From contig LDWW01000025.1 of the NCBI GenBank assembly GCA_001045525.1, forward strand, positions 1 to 56,126: 56,126 nt of DNA. Reading direction: 5' to 3'. Source of the stretch: Chitinispirillum alkaliphilum (lineage in GTDB: Bacteria > Fibrobacterota > Chitinivibrionia > Chitinivibrionales > Chitinispirillaceae). Shown in pieces: positions 27,617-36,706 of this stretch (the stretch's first letter is position 1; each line of letters opens with the position of its first letter). The notes below the pieces were generated by a model. The model was given only the letters and a program-made list of their open reading frames with translations. It was not told the DNA's origin and did no database searches. Made by a program: the position numbers and the translations under genes.

Positions 27617-28135
27617 TCAACCCTCTAATTCATCCTCTGTCGAGTATGAATGAACTATCTCTCCATAATATATTGTGTGGTAGTCTTTCATAGGATAGAG
27701 ATGTTTGTATGCTTCAATCAGAGCTGAGGGATCCATTGCAGATTTATACACTATTTTACATTCGAAATGAATACCCGGAATGTTTACAATTGGAGTTTTC
27801 ACCCTGCTGCCCGGGAAGATCTCAAGGTTGCTCTCTTTAAGTTTATCATGATCTTTACCTGATTCAGATCCGCAGAAATCAAGCTGTGAAGAGACATCAA
27901 CTGAAGGAGAAGGGACTGACACGGTGAATTCAGATGATTTTTCAATAATTCCAAATGAATGTCTTGATTTTCTAACCAGTATAGTCATAGTGGGGCGTCC
28001 CCAGATATAGCCCAGTGAAGCCCAGCCGATTGTCATCACGTTTAAATCATCACCAGCCTGAACTGTAAGGAAAGCACCTTTTTTTATCTGTTTTATTACT
28101 CTCTCAGATACAGATTCAAATTCCACATGCTGCAT
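27617..28135 (-). CDS. Flavin reductase-like FMN-binding protein
   Basis: A 172-residue protein of the flavin-reductase-like (DIM6/NTAB) family. The N-terminus has GAFLTVQAGDDLNVMTIGWASLGYIWGRP. The middle has KSRHSFGIIEKSSEFTVSVPS and CGSESGKDHDK, the usual FMN-binding surface. It probably binds FMN and passes electrons from NAD(P)H or a partner flavoprotein. It stands alone, convergent with the fumarase genes and 147 bp downstream of the GT2 gene. Confidence 0.85.
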   Translation of the reverse strand: MQHVEFESVSERVIKQIKKGAFLTVQAGDDLNVMTIGWASLGYIWGRPTMTILVRKSRHSFGIIEKSSEFTVSVPSPSVDVSSQLDFCGSESGKDHDKLKESNLEIFPGSRVKTPIVNIPGIHFECKIVYKSAMDPSALIEAYKHLYPMKDYHTIYYGEIVHSYSTEDELEG

Positions 28136-28282
28136 ACAGTATCTCCTTCTACATAATAACTATATTCTGCAACTCTTTATTTTGGGAAAATATACATTGT
28201 AGCTGAGATTTTTGCTACATATATGTGTTTAGCTCTGAGATTCTGAGATGATAAACATGTCTAAGGACAGCAGTATCAACGG

Positions 28283-29449
28283 TTAACATGTACGTTCTGT
28301 CCTGCTCCATGCTGCAGTTTTTATTCCACCAGCAAAGCGGAAGAACCCAAGGAAGAGAGCGCTGTTCATAGTAAGGAAATAGAACACATGCCTGCAAAGT
28401 TTAAGGGGGAAATATTTGTTTATAATACCTGAGAGTATCAGAACCGTTCCTGCGGAAAATATAGTTCTGTAAACAACCGATTCATTCCAAACAACAAGCA
28501 GAGAGCATGAGAGGACCGCAAGAATGAAAAAGTGAGGCGAAAACCATCTTGTCACTTTATGTGAGAGATAACAAAACCATGGCCATCCCCTCAGAGGGTT
28601 GAGAAAATCCATTAGCCAGAAAAAAGCCTGAAAATTCCCGGCCCCGATTCTTACTCTTCTTGAAAATTCTGCAGCGATTTTTTCTGCAAGATCCTCCTCT
28701 GAAACGGCTTCAGTTTCGTAAATGACTCTGTACCCTCGCCTGACCACACTCATTGGAATTAACACATCATCATTTGAATAAGCATTTGCCGGAATTGGTG
28801 CAAACAGTTTTTTTCTCAATGCATAAAAGCCGCCAAATGCAGAGATTGTTGAATGTATTTTACCTTCCATAAGTTTCTGTTTTGATTCAAAAAACCTGTA
28901 CAATGATTCTGCATTCTCTTCTCCAGAGGTGGTTATATGTTCAACATGTCCTGCAACTCCACCCACCTGAGGGTCTGCAAAATTTCTGACTATTGCCCTG
29001 AGGCAATCGGCGTGGTGCATAGTATTTGCATCTGTGAAAAGTATTATTTCAGAATCAATTATAGGTGCCAACCGGTTTAGTACACCGGTTTTCCCTCCCC
29101 TTTGCGGAGCTCTCCAGAGATGTACTCTGCTGTCGCCGTAATTTTCTACAATCTCTTCGGTTTTATCCGATGAACAGTCAGAACCCACCCAAACTGAAAT
29201 TTTTTCGGCTGGATAATCAATAGAGAGTATATTGTCTATTTTCCTCTTAATCACATTTTCTTCATTGTAAGCGGGAACCAGAACACCAACTGTTGGCGTA
29301 AAATGTTCATCGGTTTTTACCGGTTTAGAAAAAAATCTGCTAAAGATAATTAAAAGAAAAGGGTAAATGGCATAGGAGTATGCTAAAACAAAGATTGAAA
29401 ACCAAAAAACTATAATAAGTGTCAATTGCATACTCTCTATATGTCTCAC
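28283..29449 (-). CDS. Membrane-anchored glycosyltransferase family 2
   Basis: A 388-residue GT2. An N-terminal membrane span (LIIVFWFSIFVLAYSYAIYPFLLIIF) is followed by the catalytic domain: GVLVPAYNEENVIKRK, VWVGSDCSSDKT (nucleotide Asp), ILFTDANTM (the metal-binding DxD-like motif), then a VVRRGYRVIYETEAVSEE acid/base-type segment and RRVRIGAGN matching QxxRW. The C-terminus has several further hydrophobic helices. It should make a polysaccharide or glycolipid at the inner membrane. It overlaps the radical-SAM gene by 4 bp. Confidence 0.88.
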   Translation of the reverse strand: MRHIESMQLTLIIVFWFSIFVLAYSYAIYPFLLIIFSRFFSKPVKTDEHFTPTVGVLVPAYNEENVIKRKIDNILSIDYPAEKISVWVGSDCSSDKTEEIVENYGDSRVHLWRAPQRGGKTGVLNRLAPIIDSEIILFTDANTMHHADCLRAIVRNFADPQVGGVAGHVEHITTSGEENAESLYRFFESKQKLMEGKIHSTISAFGGFYALRKKLFAPIPANAYSNDDVLIPMSVVRRGYRVIYETEAVSEEDLAEKIAAEFSRRVRIGAGNFQAFFWLMDFLNPLRGWPWFCYLSHKVTRWFSPHFFILAVLSCSLLVVWNESVVYRTIFSAGTVLILSGIINKYFPLKLCRHVFYFLTMNSALFLGFFRFAGGIKTAAWSRTERTC

Positions 29450-30915
29450 TTTTTTATGGAAGGTTTAACCAGGTATTTAGCAAATGTACCAGCAGCTTTC
29501 AGTATCCGTTTTGACTCGCCGGGATTGGTTATCATTTGTTTGCATTTGGAGATGATATACTCGGGTCTGAGATAAAATTCTCTGCGGGCACGATCACAAA
29601 ATCTTACCAGCTCATCATATGTGAGATCTGGATTTGAGAGTACCGAAGAATGTAACCCATCATCAGTGAGCCATTTTCTGAAATCCTTTGATATAAGCCA
29701 ACCCTTCTCATCATAGTATTCATAGTCACTTGTTCCCGGGTATACCATAATCGGATAGAACTGTGCAGTATCAGGGTTGAGAGTTTTTGCGAATTTTAGG
29801 GTTTTCTCCAGTGTCTCGCGTGTCTCTCCCCTGTTGCCAACCATAAAGCAGCCATGAATCAGTATTCCGGCTTTTTTTGCATTTCGCATAAACTCAGAAA
29901 TTTTTTCAAGTGTGATCGACTTTTTGATATTATCCAATATGGCCTGATCTCCACTTTCAAACCCCACACAGAACAGACGGCACCCAGCTTTACGCATCAG
30001 AACCATGGTGTCATAGTCGACTTCTGCTCTTGAATTGGCAGACCAGGGTATGGTATGTGCACCGGTGCTGATAAGTGCCTCAGATAGTTCCCGACAACGT
30101 TTTTTATCAGCTGTAAGGGTGTCGTCCTCGATCATTATCTCTTTGATTTGGGGGAAGTTTTCTTTTATGTACAAAAATTCCCTGACAATAGAATCAATAG
30201 AACGCTTACGATACTTATGCCCCTGGAGAGTCTGTGGAACAACACAGTATGTGCACTTAAACGGACACCCTCTGCCTGTAACCATAACAACTATGGGGTG
30301 CCTGCTGTGCCCGTAAAAATAGGGTCCAATGTCGAGATGTTTCTTGTAAACTTCAGATACAAAAGGTATAGTGTCAAGATCTTCAATGTAGGGACGGGGA
30401 TCATTCTTTTTTATCTTTCCGTTCTTATCTCTGAAAGCAAGCCCAGGGACATTTTTCAATTCCCCACTCTGTTCTCCGGAGGACAAAACCTCAGCCAGTT
30501 GGGCCAGTGTATTTTCATATTCTCCAAAAGCCACCGCATCGATGGTGTCGGAGAGCTGAAGGGATTCAACCGGAAGAGCAGAAACATGAACACCCACAAG
30601 TACAGTGAAAATGTTTGGCAGCGATTCTTTTATAGCGGCCCCGATGTCGACATCGCTGTAGATGCTGGGTGTTGAAGTATCCAGAACAACCATTTCAGCA
30701 CCAAATTCCCGGGCTAAAGAAACAGTATGCTCTTTGGTAAGCTCAGCTGCCGGAGCATCTACGAGTTTAACTTCATGCCCACATTTCTCCAGGTACCCAC
30801 AGGCATATGCAAGCCACATAGGATAATACAGCGTGCCACTTTTTGTAACTGCTGGAGAGCGGGACTCTCTTGAATATTTGGATAAAAACGGCGGATTTAA
30901 AAAGAGTATTTTCAT
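29446..30915 (-). CDS. B12-binding radical-SAM protein
   Basis: A 489-residue protein with an N-terminal cobalamin-binding-like domain (ILFLNPPF, WLAYACGYLEKCGHEVKLVDAPA) and a radical-SAM core with VTGRGCPFKCTYCVVP supplying the three cluster cysteines. FCVGFESGDQAILDNIKK and GCFMVGNRGETRETL are typical of the class. Members methylate or rearrange unactivated carbons in lipids, sugars or peptides. Its tight coupling to a membrane GT2 suggests a modified glycolipid, by inference only. Confidence 0.9.
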   Translation of the reverse strand: MKILFLNPPFLSKYSRESRSPAVTKSGTLYYPMWLAYACGYLEKCGHEVKLVDAPAAELTKEHTVSLAREFGAEMVVLDTSTPSIYSDVDIGAAIKESLPNIFTVLVGVHVSALPVESLQLSDTIDAVAFGEYENTLAQLAEVLSSGEQSGELKNVPGLAFRDKNGKIKKNDPRPYIEDLDTIPFVSEVYKKHLDIGPYFYGHSRHPIVVMVTGRGCPFKCTYCVVPQTLQGHKYRKRSIDSIVREFLYIKENFPQIKEIMIEDDTLTADKKRCRELSEALISTGAHTIPWSANSRAEVDYDTMVLMRKAGCRLFCVGFESGDQAILDNIKKSITLEKISEFMRNAKKAGILIHGCFMVGNRGETRETLEKTLKFAKTLNPDTAQFYPIMVYPGTSDYEYYDEKGWLISKDFRKWLTDDGLHSSVLSNPDLTYDELVRFCDRARREFYLRPEYIISKCKQMITNPGESKRILKAAGTFAKYLVKPSIKK

Positions 30916-30918
30916 ATT

Positions 30919-31248
30919 TTATTGAAATGTCCTGTCAATTTTTACTTTTAGAGGGCCTTTTGCAAGCAAACCGGTGTGTTGCTCAACGATCTGACCATCT
31001 TTGAAAAAAAGCATTGTTGGAATGCTGTTAATACCATATTTTGAAGCAGTCTGAGGATTTGAATCAACATCGAGTTTTCCGATAACAACTTTCCCTTCAT
31101 ATTCCGGGGCTATATCATTGAGTATGGGGGTGAGCATTTTGCAGGGGCCACACCATTCTGCCCAGAAATCAACAACAACAGGAAGCTCTGAAGAGAGAAC
31201 TTCTTCTGAGAAGTTCTGATCGGTGAAAACTTTCATTGACTCTGACAT
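30919..31248 (-). CDS. trxA: Thioredoxin
   Basis: A 109-residue thioredoxin with the active site WAEWCGPCK and the conserved cis-proline segment SIPTMLFFKDGQ. It has the normal length for TrxA and no signal peptide, so it is cytoplasmic. It reduces disulfides of client proteins. It lies 3 bp upstream of the radical-SAM gene and is the first clearly coupled gene of this small minus-strand operon. Confidence 0.95.
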   Translation of the reverse strand: MSESMKVFTDQNFSEEVLSSELPVVVDFWAEWCGPCKMLTPILNDIAPEYEGKVVIGKLDVDSNPQTASKYGINSIPTMLFFKDGQIVEQHTGLLAKGPLKVKIDRTFQ

Positions 31249-31272
31249 AACTGTTTCTCTCCTTACAAGACA

Positions 31273-31581
31273 CTATGGTCTGTTTCTTTTATCGTTACTA
31301 ATATCATGAATTATTTCATTAATTAAAACCTGCATCTCATTCCACCGCGATGGATTGTCTACACATTTTGCGAGAAATGCTGTTGCTTTCTCTGAATTAA
31401 CACCGGTCAGGATTTCCAATTCCCTGAATTTAAGTGCTTTTTCTTCTGCACTGAGTGAGAAATCCTGTTTCAATATTTTCACACCCGCAAAGAAATGTGC
31501 ATAGGATTCATTTCCAAACGTGGGATTGTAGAAATATAAAACAGATAGCAATGTCAGGCAAATACTTACAGAGTGTTTCAC
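31273..31581 (-). CDS. Small secreted or periplasmic protein of unknown function
   Basis: About 102 residues. The GTG at 31581 has a strong GGGGGAGG just upstream, while the longer ATG frame at 31608 has none, so the GTG start is preferred. This gives KHSVSICLTLLSVLYFYNPTFG, a short signal peptide-like start. The rest is helical and charged (SAEEKALKFRELEILTGV). No known domain is recognised. It is 24 bp upstream of trxA in the same direction. Confidence 0.65.
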   Translation of the reverse strand: MKHSVSICLTLLSVLYFYNPTFGNESYAHFFAGVKILKQDFSLSAEEKALKFRELEILTGVNSEKATAFLAKCVDNPSRWNEMQVLINEIIHDISNDKRNRP

Positions 31582-31794
31582 TCTTCCTCCCCCAAAATAA
31601 TAAGCCATTTAAAAATGGTGAGTGCATCAGGTAGTGTCAAGTCACAGAAGTGATATTTCCTTTTGGCTGTTGATTATAATTACGAACAATCGTATACTAA
31701 AGTATATGCTAAATCAGCTGATCTTGTAACTGCTTTTGCGGATCGGCATTAAATATATTAAAAATTATATCAGATTTCCTTTAAAGGTAAGGGT

Positions 31795-32868
31795 ATGAGC
31801 AGTTCCTTTAATCCTCCTCAGTCTGCACAGAACCAAACAGCCCCGGCTCCTCAAGCTGAGCTGCAGAGAATGCCTATACCTGGTGATAAAATTGGACCAA
31901 ATCACATCCTCCAGGTTATCGGTGAAGGTGGAAGCGCCTCTGTTTACAGAGTTTGGCACGAAGGCCTTGAAGTTGTCCGTGCGGTAAAAGTCTTAAAACC
32001 GGATAATGGAAAAAATTCCCGGGATCGATTCCTTACCGAAGCAAAAATTCTGGCTGATATACATCACCCAAATATTATAGAAATACACCATGTAGGTTAC
32101 CTACAGCAGCAGATTCCCTTTCTTGAACTGGAATATATTGATGGAATGTCGGTAAAGGGGTTGATAAAGCGATTCGGCAATTTACCGCTCCCTGTGGCAT
32201 TATCCATTACCTATTTTGTCTGTCAGGCTCTTGAGTATGCACACACCAAAGACTACACCCTCTATGGCAAAATCTACAAGGGACTAATTCACAGAGATGT
32301 AAAACCCGAAAACATAATCATATCCAAACGGGGAATTGTAAAACTGATGGATTTCGGGATCGCAAGACCCAGCGAAATAGGTTTGAAAAATACTGAGACC
32401 AAAGTAATGGGAACACTGGTATACCTAAGCCCCGAACAGTTAAACAGCCACCCACTTGATCAAAGAAGTGATATCTTCTCACTTGGAACGGTGTTATACG
32501 AAATGATCTGCGGGAAACGCGCATTCCCCCAAAAAACCATTACAGAACTGATTCACAAAAAAACGGAGGGACAATATCGGCCCATCAGCATGTACAAACA
32601 ACCTTTGCCGCAAGGGCTGGAAAAAATCATTGACAAATGCCTCGCCCTATATCCTGAAGATAGATTTGAAGATGCTGCGCAATTAGGTGATTATGTGTAT
32701 AAAATTTTACGCCTTATCTCAGACAAAGCTCCACAGGACATACTGACAATCTACATGAAAGACCCTCCCTCCATACCCTACGAGTGGGATCTGCTTGAGC
32801 GGAAAAATGAGGAAAGCGCAGACAAAGAGAGTAAAAAACGTAAATGGTGGAAAAGGAAAGCAGGCTGA
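31795..32868 (+). CDS. Soluble serine/threonine protein kinase
   Basis: A 357-residue Hanks-type kinase. A proline/glutamine-rich leader of some 35 residues precedes the kinase domain. That domain has the glycine loop IGEGGSASVYRV, VAIK-type lysine in RAVKVLK, catalytic loop HRDVKPENI, DFG in LMDFGIARP and the activation-loop end GTLVYLSPEQL. All catalytic residues are present. No transmembrane span or PASTA repeat follows, unlike PknB; the C-terminus ends in a lysine-rich KKRKWWKRKAG tail. It converges with the M23 peptidase gene. Confidence 0.93.
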   Translation: MSSSFNPPQSAQNQTAPAPQAELQRMPIPGDKIGPNHILQVIGEGGSASVYRVWHEGLEVVRAVKVLKPDNGKNSRDRFLTEAKILADIHHPNIIEIHHVGYLQQQIPFLELEYIDGMSVKGLIKRFGNLPLPVALSITYFVCQALEYAHTKDYTLYGKIYKGLIHRDVKPENIIISKRGIVKLMDFGIARPSEIGLKNTETKVMGTLVYLSPEQLNSHPLDQRSDIFSLGTVLYEMICGKRAFPQKTITELIHKKTEGQYRPISMYKQPLPQGLEKIIDKCLALYPEDRFEDAAQLGDYVYKILRLISDKAPQDILTIYMKDPPSIPYEWDLLERKNEESADKESKKRKWWKRKAG

Positions 32869-32887
32869 AGGTACTATTTCCTTCAGC
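32864..32887. terminator. Bidirectional terminator hairpin between kinase and M23 genes
   Basis: GCTGAAGG (32864-32871) pairs perfectly with CCTTCAGC (32880-32887) around an 8-nt loop. Both convergent stop codons lie inside the arms (kinase TGA 32866-32868; peptidase stop 32883-32885). A T-rich stretch follows on the plus side. Confidence 0.6.
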
Positions 32888-33809
32888 TTTCTGTTTCTTC
32901 TTTAAGTAACTCCTCAGCAATTACCACCTCATCCAGAGCAATATCTACTTGAGGGAAAAAGTAATCTTCTGGATTTACCTGTTTATTGTTTTTCAAGATC
33001 TCATAATGCACATGCGGACCTGTTGTTAAACCAGATAAACCTATTGTTCCTATCACATCACCCCGCTGGACCCGTCTGCCCCTGCCCACACTTACACTAC
33101 CCAAATGTGCATACACAGTTCTGTAACCCCTGCGGTGATTAATTGTGATTTTTCTCCCCCATATGGGGTCATTTTCTACACGAGAGACAACCCCTGAAGC
33201 TGTTGCTATCACTGGGGTTCCTATTTCACCGGCAAAATCAATACCATGGTGCATTTTTTGTTTGCCGGTAAACGGATCACGCGCCATGCCATAACGACGG
33301 GTAATCACAGTTGAATTAGGAATTGGCTTTATGACAGGAATTCGCTCAAATACATTGTTTTCCTCTGAAATCTCAAAAATCAGGCTCTGATAAACCGCTT
33401 TTTTTTCCGAGAGGTATTCAAGAAGCTGATCGGTTGTCATATTGAATTGCGGTTCGCTCTGATGAAGCGACTGATTGTCTACCAGGTCATCAGGCAACCC
33501 GGTTATTTTCTGTGTTGCATCCCGTTTCTCTTCAATAAGGCTTATCTGATCCCTGAGATCTCTGAGTAAAACAAGGGAGGAATCAAGGTTTTTTGAAAGT
33601 AATCTGTTCTGTTCTGCAAGATTTCTTTTCTGGTTCTGTTTTGCAACATCAAGAGTTACATTATTAAAAGGAATAAAAAACCCAAAAAAACCGGTGAGAA
33701 CAATAATGATAAAAAGCAGGCCTATAGAGAATCGGACCCTAAAGGCTTTGACCGACCTGGCCTGCGAAGGAACTATGAGAATGGTCTTTCTCTTCTTAAT
33801 TTGCTTCAA
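32883..33809 (-). CDS. Membrane-anchored M23 (LytM) metallopeptidase
   Basis: A 308-residue protein. A cytoplasmic basic tail leads to one membrane span (FSIGLLFIIIVLTGFFGFFIPF), then a coiled-coil region (about residues 55-95). The C-terminal M23 domain has MHHGIDFAGEIGTPV and TTGPHVHYEI, with the zinc ligands and catalytic histidine. It probably cuts or regulates peptidoglycan in the periplasm, like NlpD/EnvC-type factors. Its TTG start overlaps the upstream gene by 4 bp, so the two are coupled. Confidence 0.9.
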   Translation of the reverse strand: MKQIKKRKTILIVPSQARSVKAFRVRFSIGLLFIIIVLTGFFGFFIPFNNVTLDVAKQNQKRNLAEQNRLLSKNLDSSLVLLRDLRDQISLIEEKRDATQKITGLPDDLVDNQSLHQSEPQFNMTTDQLLEYLSEKKAVYQSLIFEISEENNVFERIPVIKPIPNSTVITRRYGMARDPFTGKQKMHHGIDFAGEIGTPVIATASGVVSRVENDPIWGRKITINHRRGYRTVYAHLGSVSVGRGRRVQRGDVIGTIGLSGLTTGPHVHYEILKNNKQVNPEDYFFPQVDIALDEVVIAEELLKEETES

Positions 33810-34150
33810 ACTGCGTTTACCTCATCCTCTTCTTCCTGATCTTCACTTTTCTGATACTCACTCACCTCTTCGATCTTTTGTGCGATTTCCGCTATTTCCT
33901 CTTTGAGGGAGTTTACATTCTCCACACACTTCTTTATCACTAAATCATCACCAATTCCGCTATCCTTGCCTTCCTCCAGAAGTTCATAAACCCTTTCTCC
34001 GGCATCAAGATAATTACGCTCTATTTTGCGCTTGGCGGACATCTCTTCTACTTTCAGTTTTCCGATTTTGGTATACTCCTCAATCTTCTCCATAGACATA
34101 GCCGCACCATCTTTGAGATTCTTTTTGATCTTCTCCCACATTGTGTCCAC
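33806..34150 (-). CDS. Small coiled-coil protein of unknown function
   Basis: About 115 residues, almost all predicted helix and highly charged: KKNLKDGAAMSMEKIEEYTKIG, then a heptad-rich C-terminal half ending in an acidic EDQEEEDEV tail. The GTG at 34150 sits five bases after AAGGAGG and is the best start; an ATG at 34141 is the alternative. No domain is recognised. Coupling to the M23 gene suggests an accessory role in envelope biology (inference). Confidence 0.65.
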   Translation of the reverse strand: MDTMWEKIKKNLKDGAAMSMEKIEEYTKIGKLKVEEMSAKRKIERNYLDAGERVYELLEEGKDSGIGDDLVIKKCVENVNSLKEEIAEIAQKIEEVSEYQKSEDQEEEDEVNAV

Positions 34151-34302
34151 TACTACCTCCTTTTTAGAGCATTTTTGAGTTATACATAACATAATATATA
34201 TATATTTAATACATATTTTTAAACCAAAGTTTTAAATATACAACATTTTAACTTTGAGAGCATTTTTAAGGCCAAACAGCACCTCTGCAAAAAGCATTCC
34301 CT

Positions 34303-36633
34303 ATGGACCAAAATAAAAAATTTTCAATCGACTGCTTTCTCCTCACCGCTCAGTGCCGTGATTTCAACAACAGATTTGAAATTACTCTATGGGCGACCAC
34401 TGAAGAAAACAAATCGGTAAAGATTGTCATTGACAATTTTCACCCGCTATTCTTTGTCGACAGCACACTCCCTCCTACCAAGTCAAAACCTGCCATACAG
34501 CGAAAGACCCTGGAGCTCTATTCCCTGCACGGAACAAAAACTGATTGTCTTTATTTCAGAAATCAGGCCTCCATGCAACAATGCGCTCAGAACTTAAGGA
34601 GTGAAGGGTATAGAGTCTATGAGTCTGATGTAAAACCGCTGGAACGGTACCTCATGGAACGGATGGTCTTCGGGGGGATGAGAGTCACCGGTTATCCAAT
34701 CACCGGCAAATCAGGCCTGTTTTTTAAAAACCCCCATATACGGGGATCCCAAACAGAACCAAATCTCAAAATTTTGTCTATCGATATCGAAACATCCGTT
34801 TCCACCGGAGAGATTTACAGTATAGCCTCATACAGCAACGATAAATCAATGGTGTATATCAGAGGGGATGTAACCGAGAAATCTCAAAAGGTTTGTTACT
34901 GTAAGAATGAATCAGAATTACTCTCTAACTTCTTTTCCTATGTTCGAAGCACTGATCCTGACATAATTATCGGATGGAATGTGGTGGATTTTGATATGAA
35001 TGTGATCTGTCAGCGCGCACTACATCTCAATATCCCCTTTTCTCCAGGAAGAGAAAGCGGCTCAAAAATTGTCCAAAGCAAAACTACCCACAGAAAAATA
35101 GCCCTCATTCCGGGAAGAATAATTCTTGATATCCCAACCATGCTCCGTGCATATCATCACACTTTTGAGCAGTACTCGCTTGATTTCGTTTCTCATAAAC
35201 TCTTGGGAAAAGGCAAAACCATATCTAAAAAAGGCAATGAGAAGATAAAGGAAATAGACCATCTCTTCAGGTATGATAAAAGTAAACTTGCTCATTACAA
35301 TCTCACAGACGCACAACTGGCCCTGGAGATTTTCGAAAAATCAGGAATTTTGCAGGTCGCAATTCAAAAATCAAAAAGATCTGGTCAGTTGCTCGACAAA
35401 TCGGGTGGGAGCGTGGCCAGTTTCGACTATCTTTACCTGCCCCGGATACATAGAGCCGGGTATGTGGCAAATGATCTCCAGGACATCTCTGCCCCACCTG
35501 ATCCTCTGCCGGGAGGTTATGTATTAGAGCCCAGGGCCGGTTTTTACCGCGACGTTTTTGTGCTTGATTTCAGAAGCCTCTACCCATCCATAATTATGAC
35601 ATTTCTGATCGACCCCCTTGGGTTCAACATCGAAGAGCACAAGATTACAAATCCGGCCGGAACTCATTTCTCACAAACAAAACACATACTGCCGGAAATA
35701 ATTGAGGATCTTATGGAAGCCAGGGCCATGGCTAAAAAGAGTGGTAATTCCTCCCTCTCTCAGGCCATCAAAATTTTAATGAATAGTTTTTACGGAGTGC
35801 TTGGATCTACAGGATGCAGATTCTTCTCCCAGGAAATTGCCTCCACCATCACTATTACGGGTCAATACATACTGAAAAAATCGATTCAATTTATTGAGTC
35901 CCGTCCAGACCTGAAAGTTATCTACGGCGATACAGATTCACTTTTTGTTTTGCCTGATCAGAAGCTCTTATCACAAAATATCGAGGATTTTGGAAAAAAC
36001 ATCGCCGCAAAGGTAACTGAGTGGCTCTCTGAGCATATTAAAGAGAAATTCAATGCCGGATCAGCCCTAAAGCTGCAGTTTGAAACCCATTTCTCTCATA
36101 TCTTCATCCCCGCTGTCAGAGGCGCACTCCAGGGCAGCAAAAAACATTACTGCGGAGCCCTAAGTGACAGCTACGGTAATATTAAACAACTTGTTTTCAA
36201 AGGGATGGAATCAGCCCGAAGTGACTGGACCGACTTAGCTAAGGAATTTCAGCATGAACTATTTATGCGTGTTTTCAAAGGTAAACCAGTTGAAGACTAC
36301 ATCATTAATACAACAGAGCAACTAAAAGCCGGACGGCTTGACAACAAGCTGATATACAAGAAAAGGCTTAGGAAAAACATACATGAATATACCGTTAACA
36401 TTCCCCCTCATGCACAAGCGGCAAAACTTCTGCCTTCCCCGCCACCAAACCTTATCCGTTACTGTATTACCAAAGATGGGCCTCAGCCGATAGAAAGAAT
36501 CTCTTCTCCGCTTGATTACGGGCATTATCTTGATTGTCAACTCGAGCCGGTTGCCGATTCTATTCTTGAGCAGTTAAACAGTAGTTTTGAACAGATAATC
36601 TCAGGCCAACAAGACCTTTTCGCCCCTCAGTGA
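34303..36633 (+). CDS. polB: DNA polymerase II (family B)
   Basis: A 776-residue family B polymerase, close to the 783 residues of E. coli Pol II. The proofreading exonuclease motifs are present (Exo I SIDIETS; Exo II IIGWNVVDFDM; Exo III YNLTDAQLA). All three polymerase motifs follow (A DFRSLYPSII, B KILMNSFYGVLGS, C YGDTDSLF), with a KKHYCGAL-type thumb segment. It should be active in repair or translesion synthesis. It stands alone; no LexA box was recognised upstream. Confidence 0.95.
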   Translation: MDQNKKFSIDCFLLTAQCRDFNNRFEITLWATTEENKSVKIVIDNFHPLFFVDSTLPPTKSKPAIQRKTLELYSLHGTKTDCLYFRNQASMQQCAQNLRSEGYRVYESDVKPLERYLMERMVFGGMRVTGYPITGKSGLFFKNPHIRGSQTEPNLKILSIDIETSVSTGEIYSIASYSNDKSMVYIRGDVTEKSQKVCYCKNESELLSNFFSYVRSTDPDIIIGWNVVDFDMNVICQRALHLNIPFSPGRESGSKIVQSKTTHRKIALIPGRIILDIPTMLRAYHHTFEQYSLDFVSHKLLGKGKTISKKGNEKIKEIDHLFRYDKSKLAHYNLTDAQLALEIFEKSGILQVAIQKSKRSGQLLDKSGGSVASFDYLYLPRIHRAGYVANDLQDISAPPDPLPGGYVLEPRAGFYRDVFVLDFRSLYPSIIMTFLIDPLGFNIEEHKITNPAGTHFSQTKHILPEIIEDLMEARAMAKKSGNSSLSQAIKILMNSFYGVLGSTGCRFFSQEIASTITITGQYILKKSIQFIESRPDLKVIYGDTDSLFVLPDQKLLSQNIEDFGKNIAAKVTEWLSEHIKEKFNAGSALKLQFETHFSHIFIPAVRGALQGSKKHYCGALSDSYGNIKQLVFKGMESARSDWTDLAKEFQHELFMRVFKGKPVEDYIINTTEQLKAGRLDNKLIYKKRLRKNIHEYTVNIPPHAQAAKLLPSPPPNLIRYCITKDGPQPIERISSPLDYGHYLDCQLEPVADSILEQLNSSFEQIISGQQDLFAPQ

Positions 36634-36706
36634 TGTTAATATCTTGCAATTTCACATCTGGGAGAATATTTTATCTATACCAAAACCATCTTAATAAGGA
36701 TAAGCC

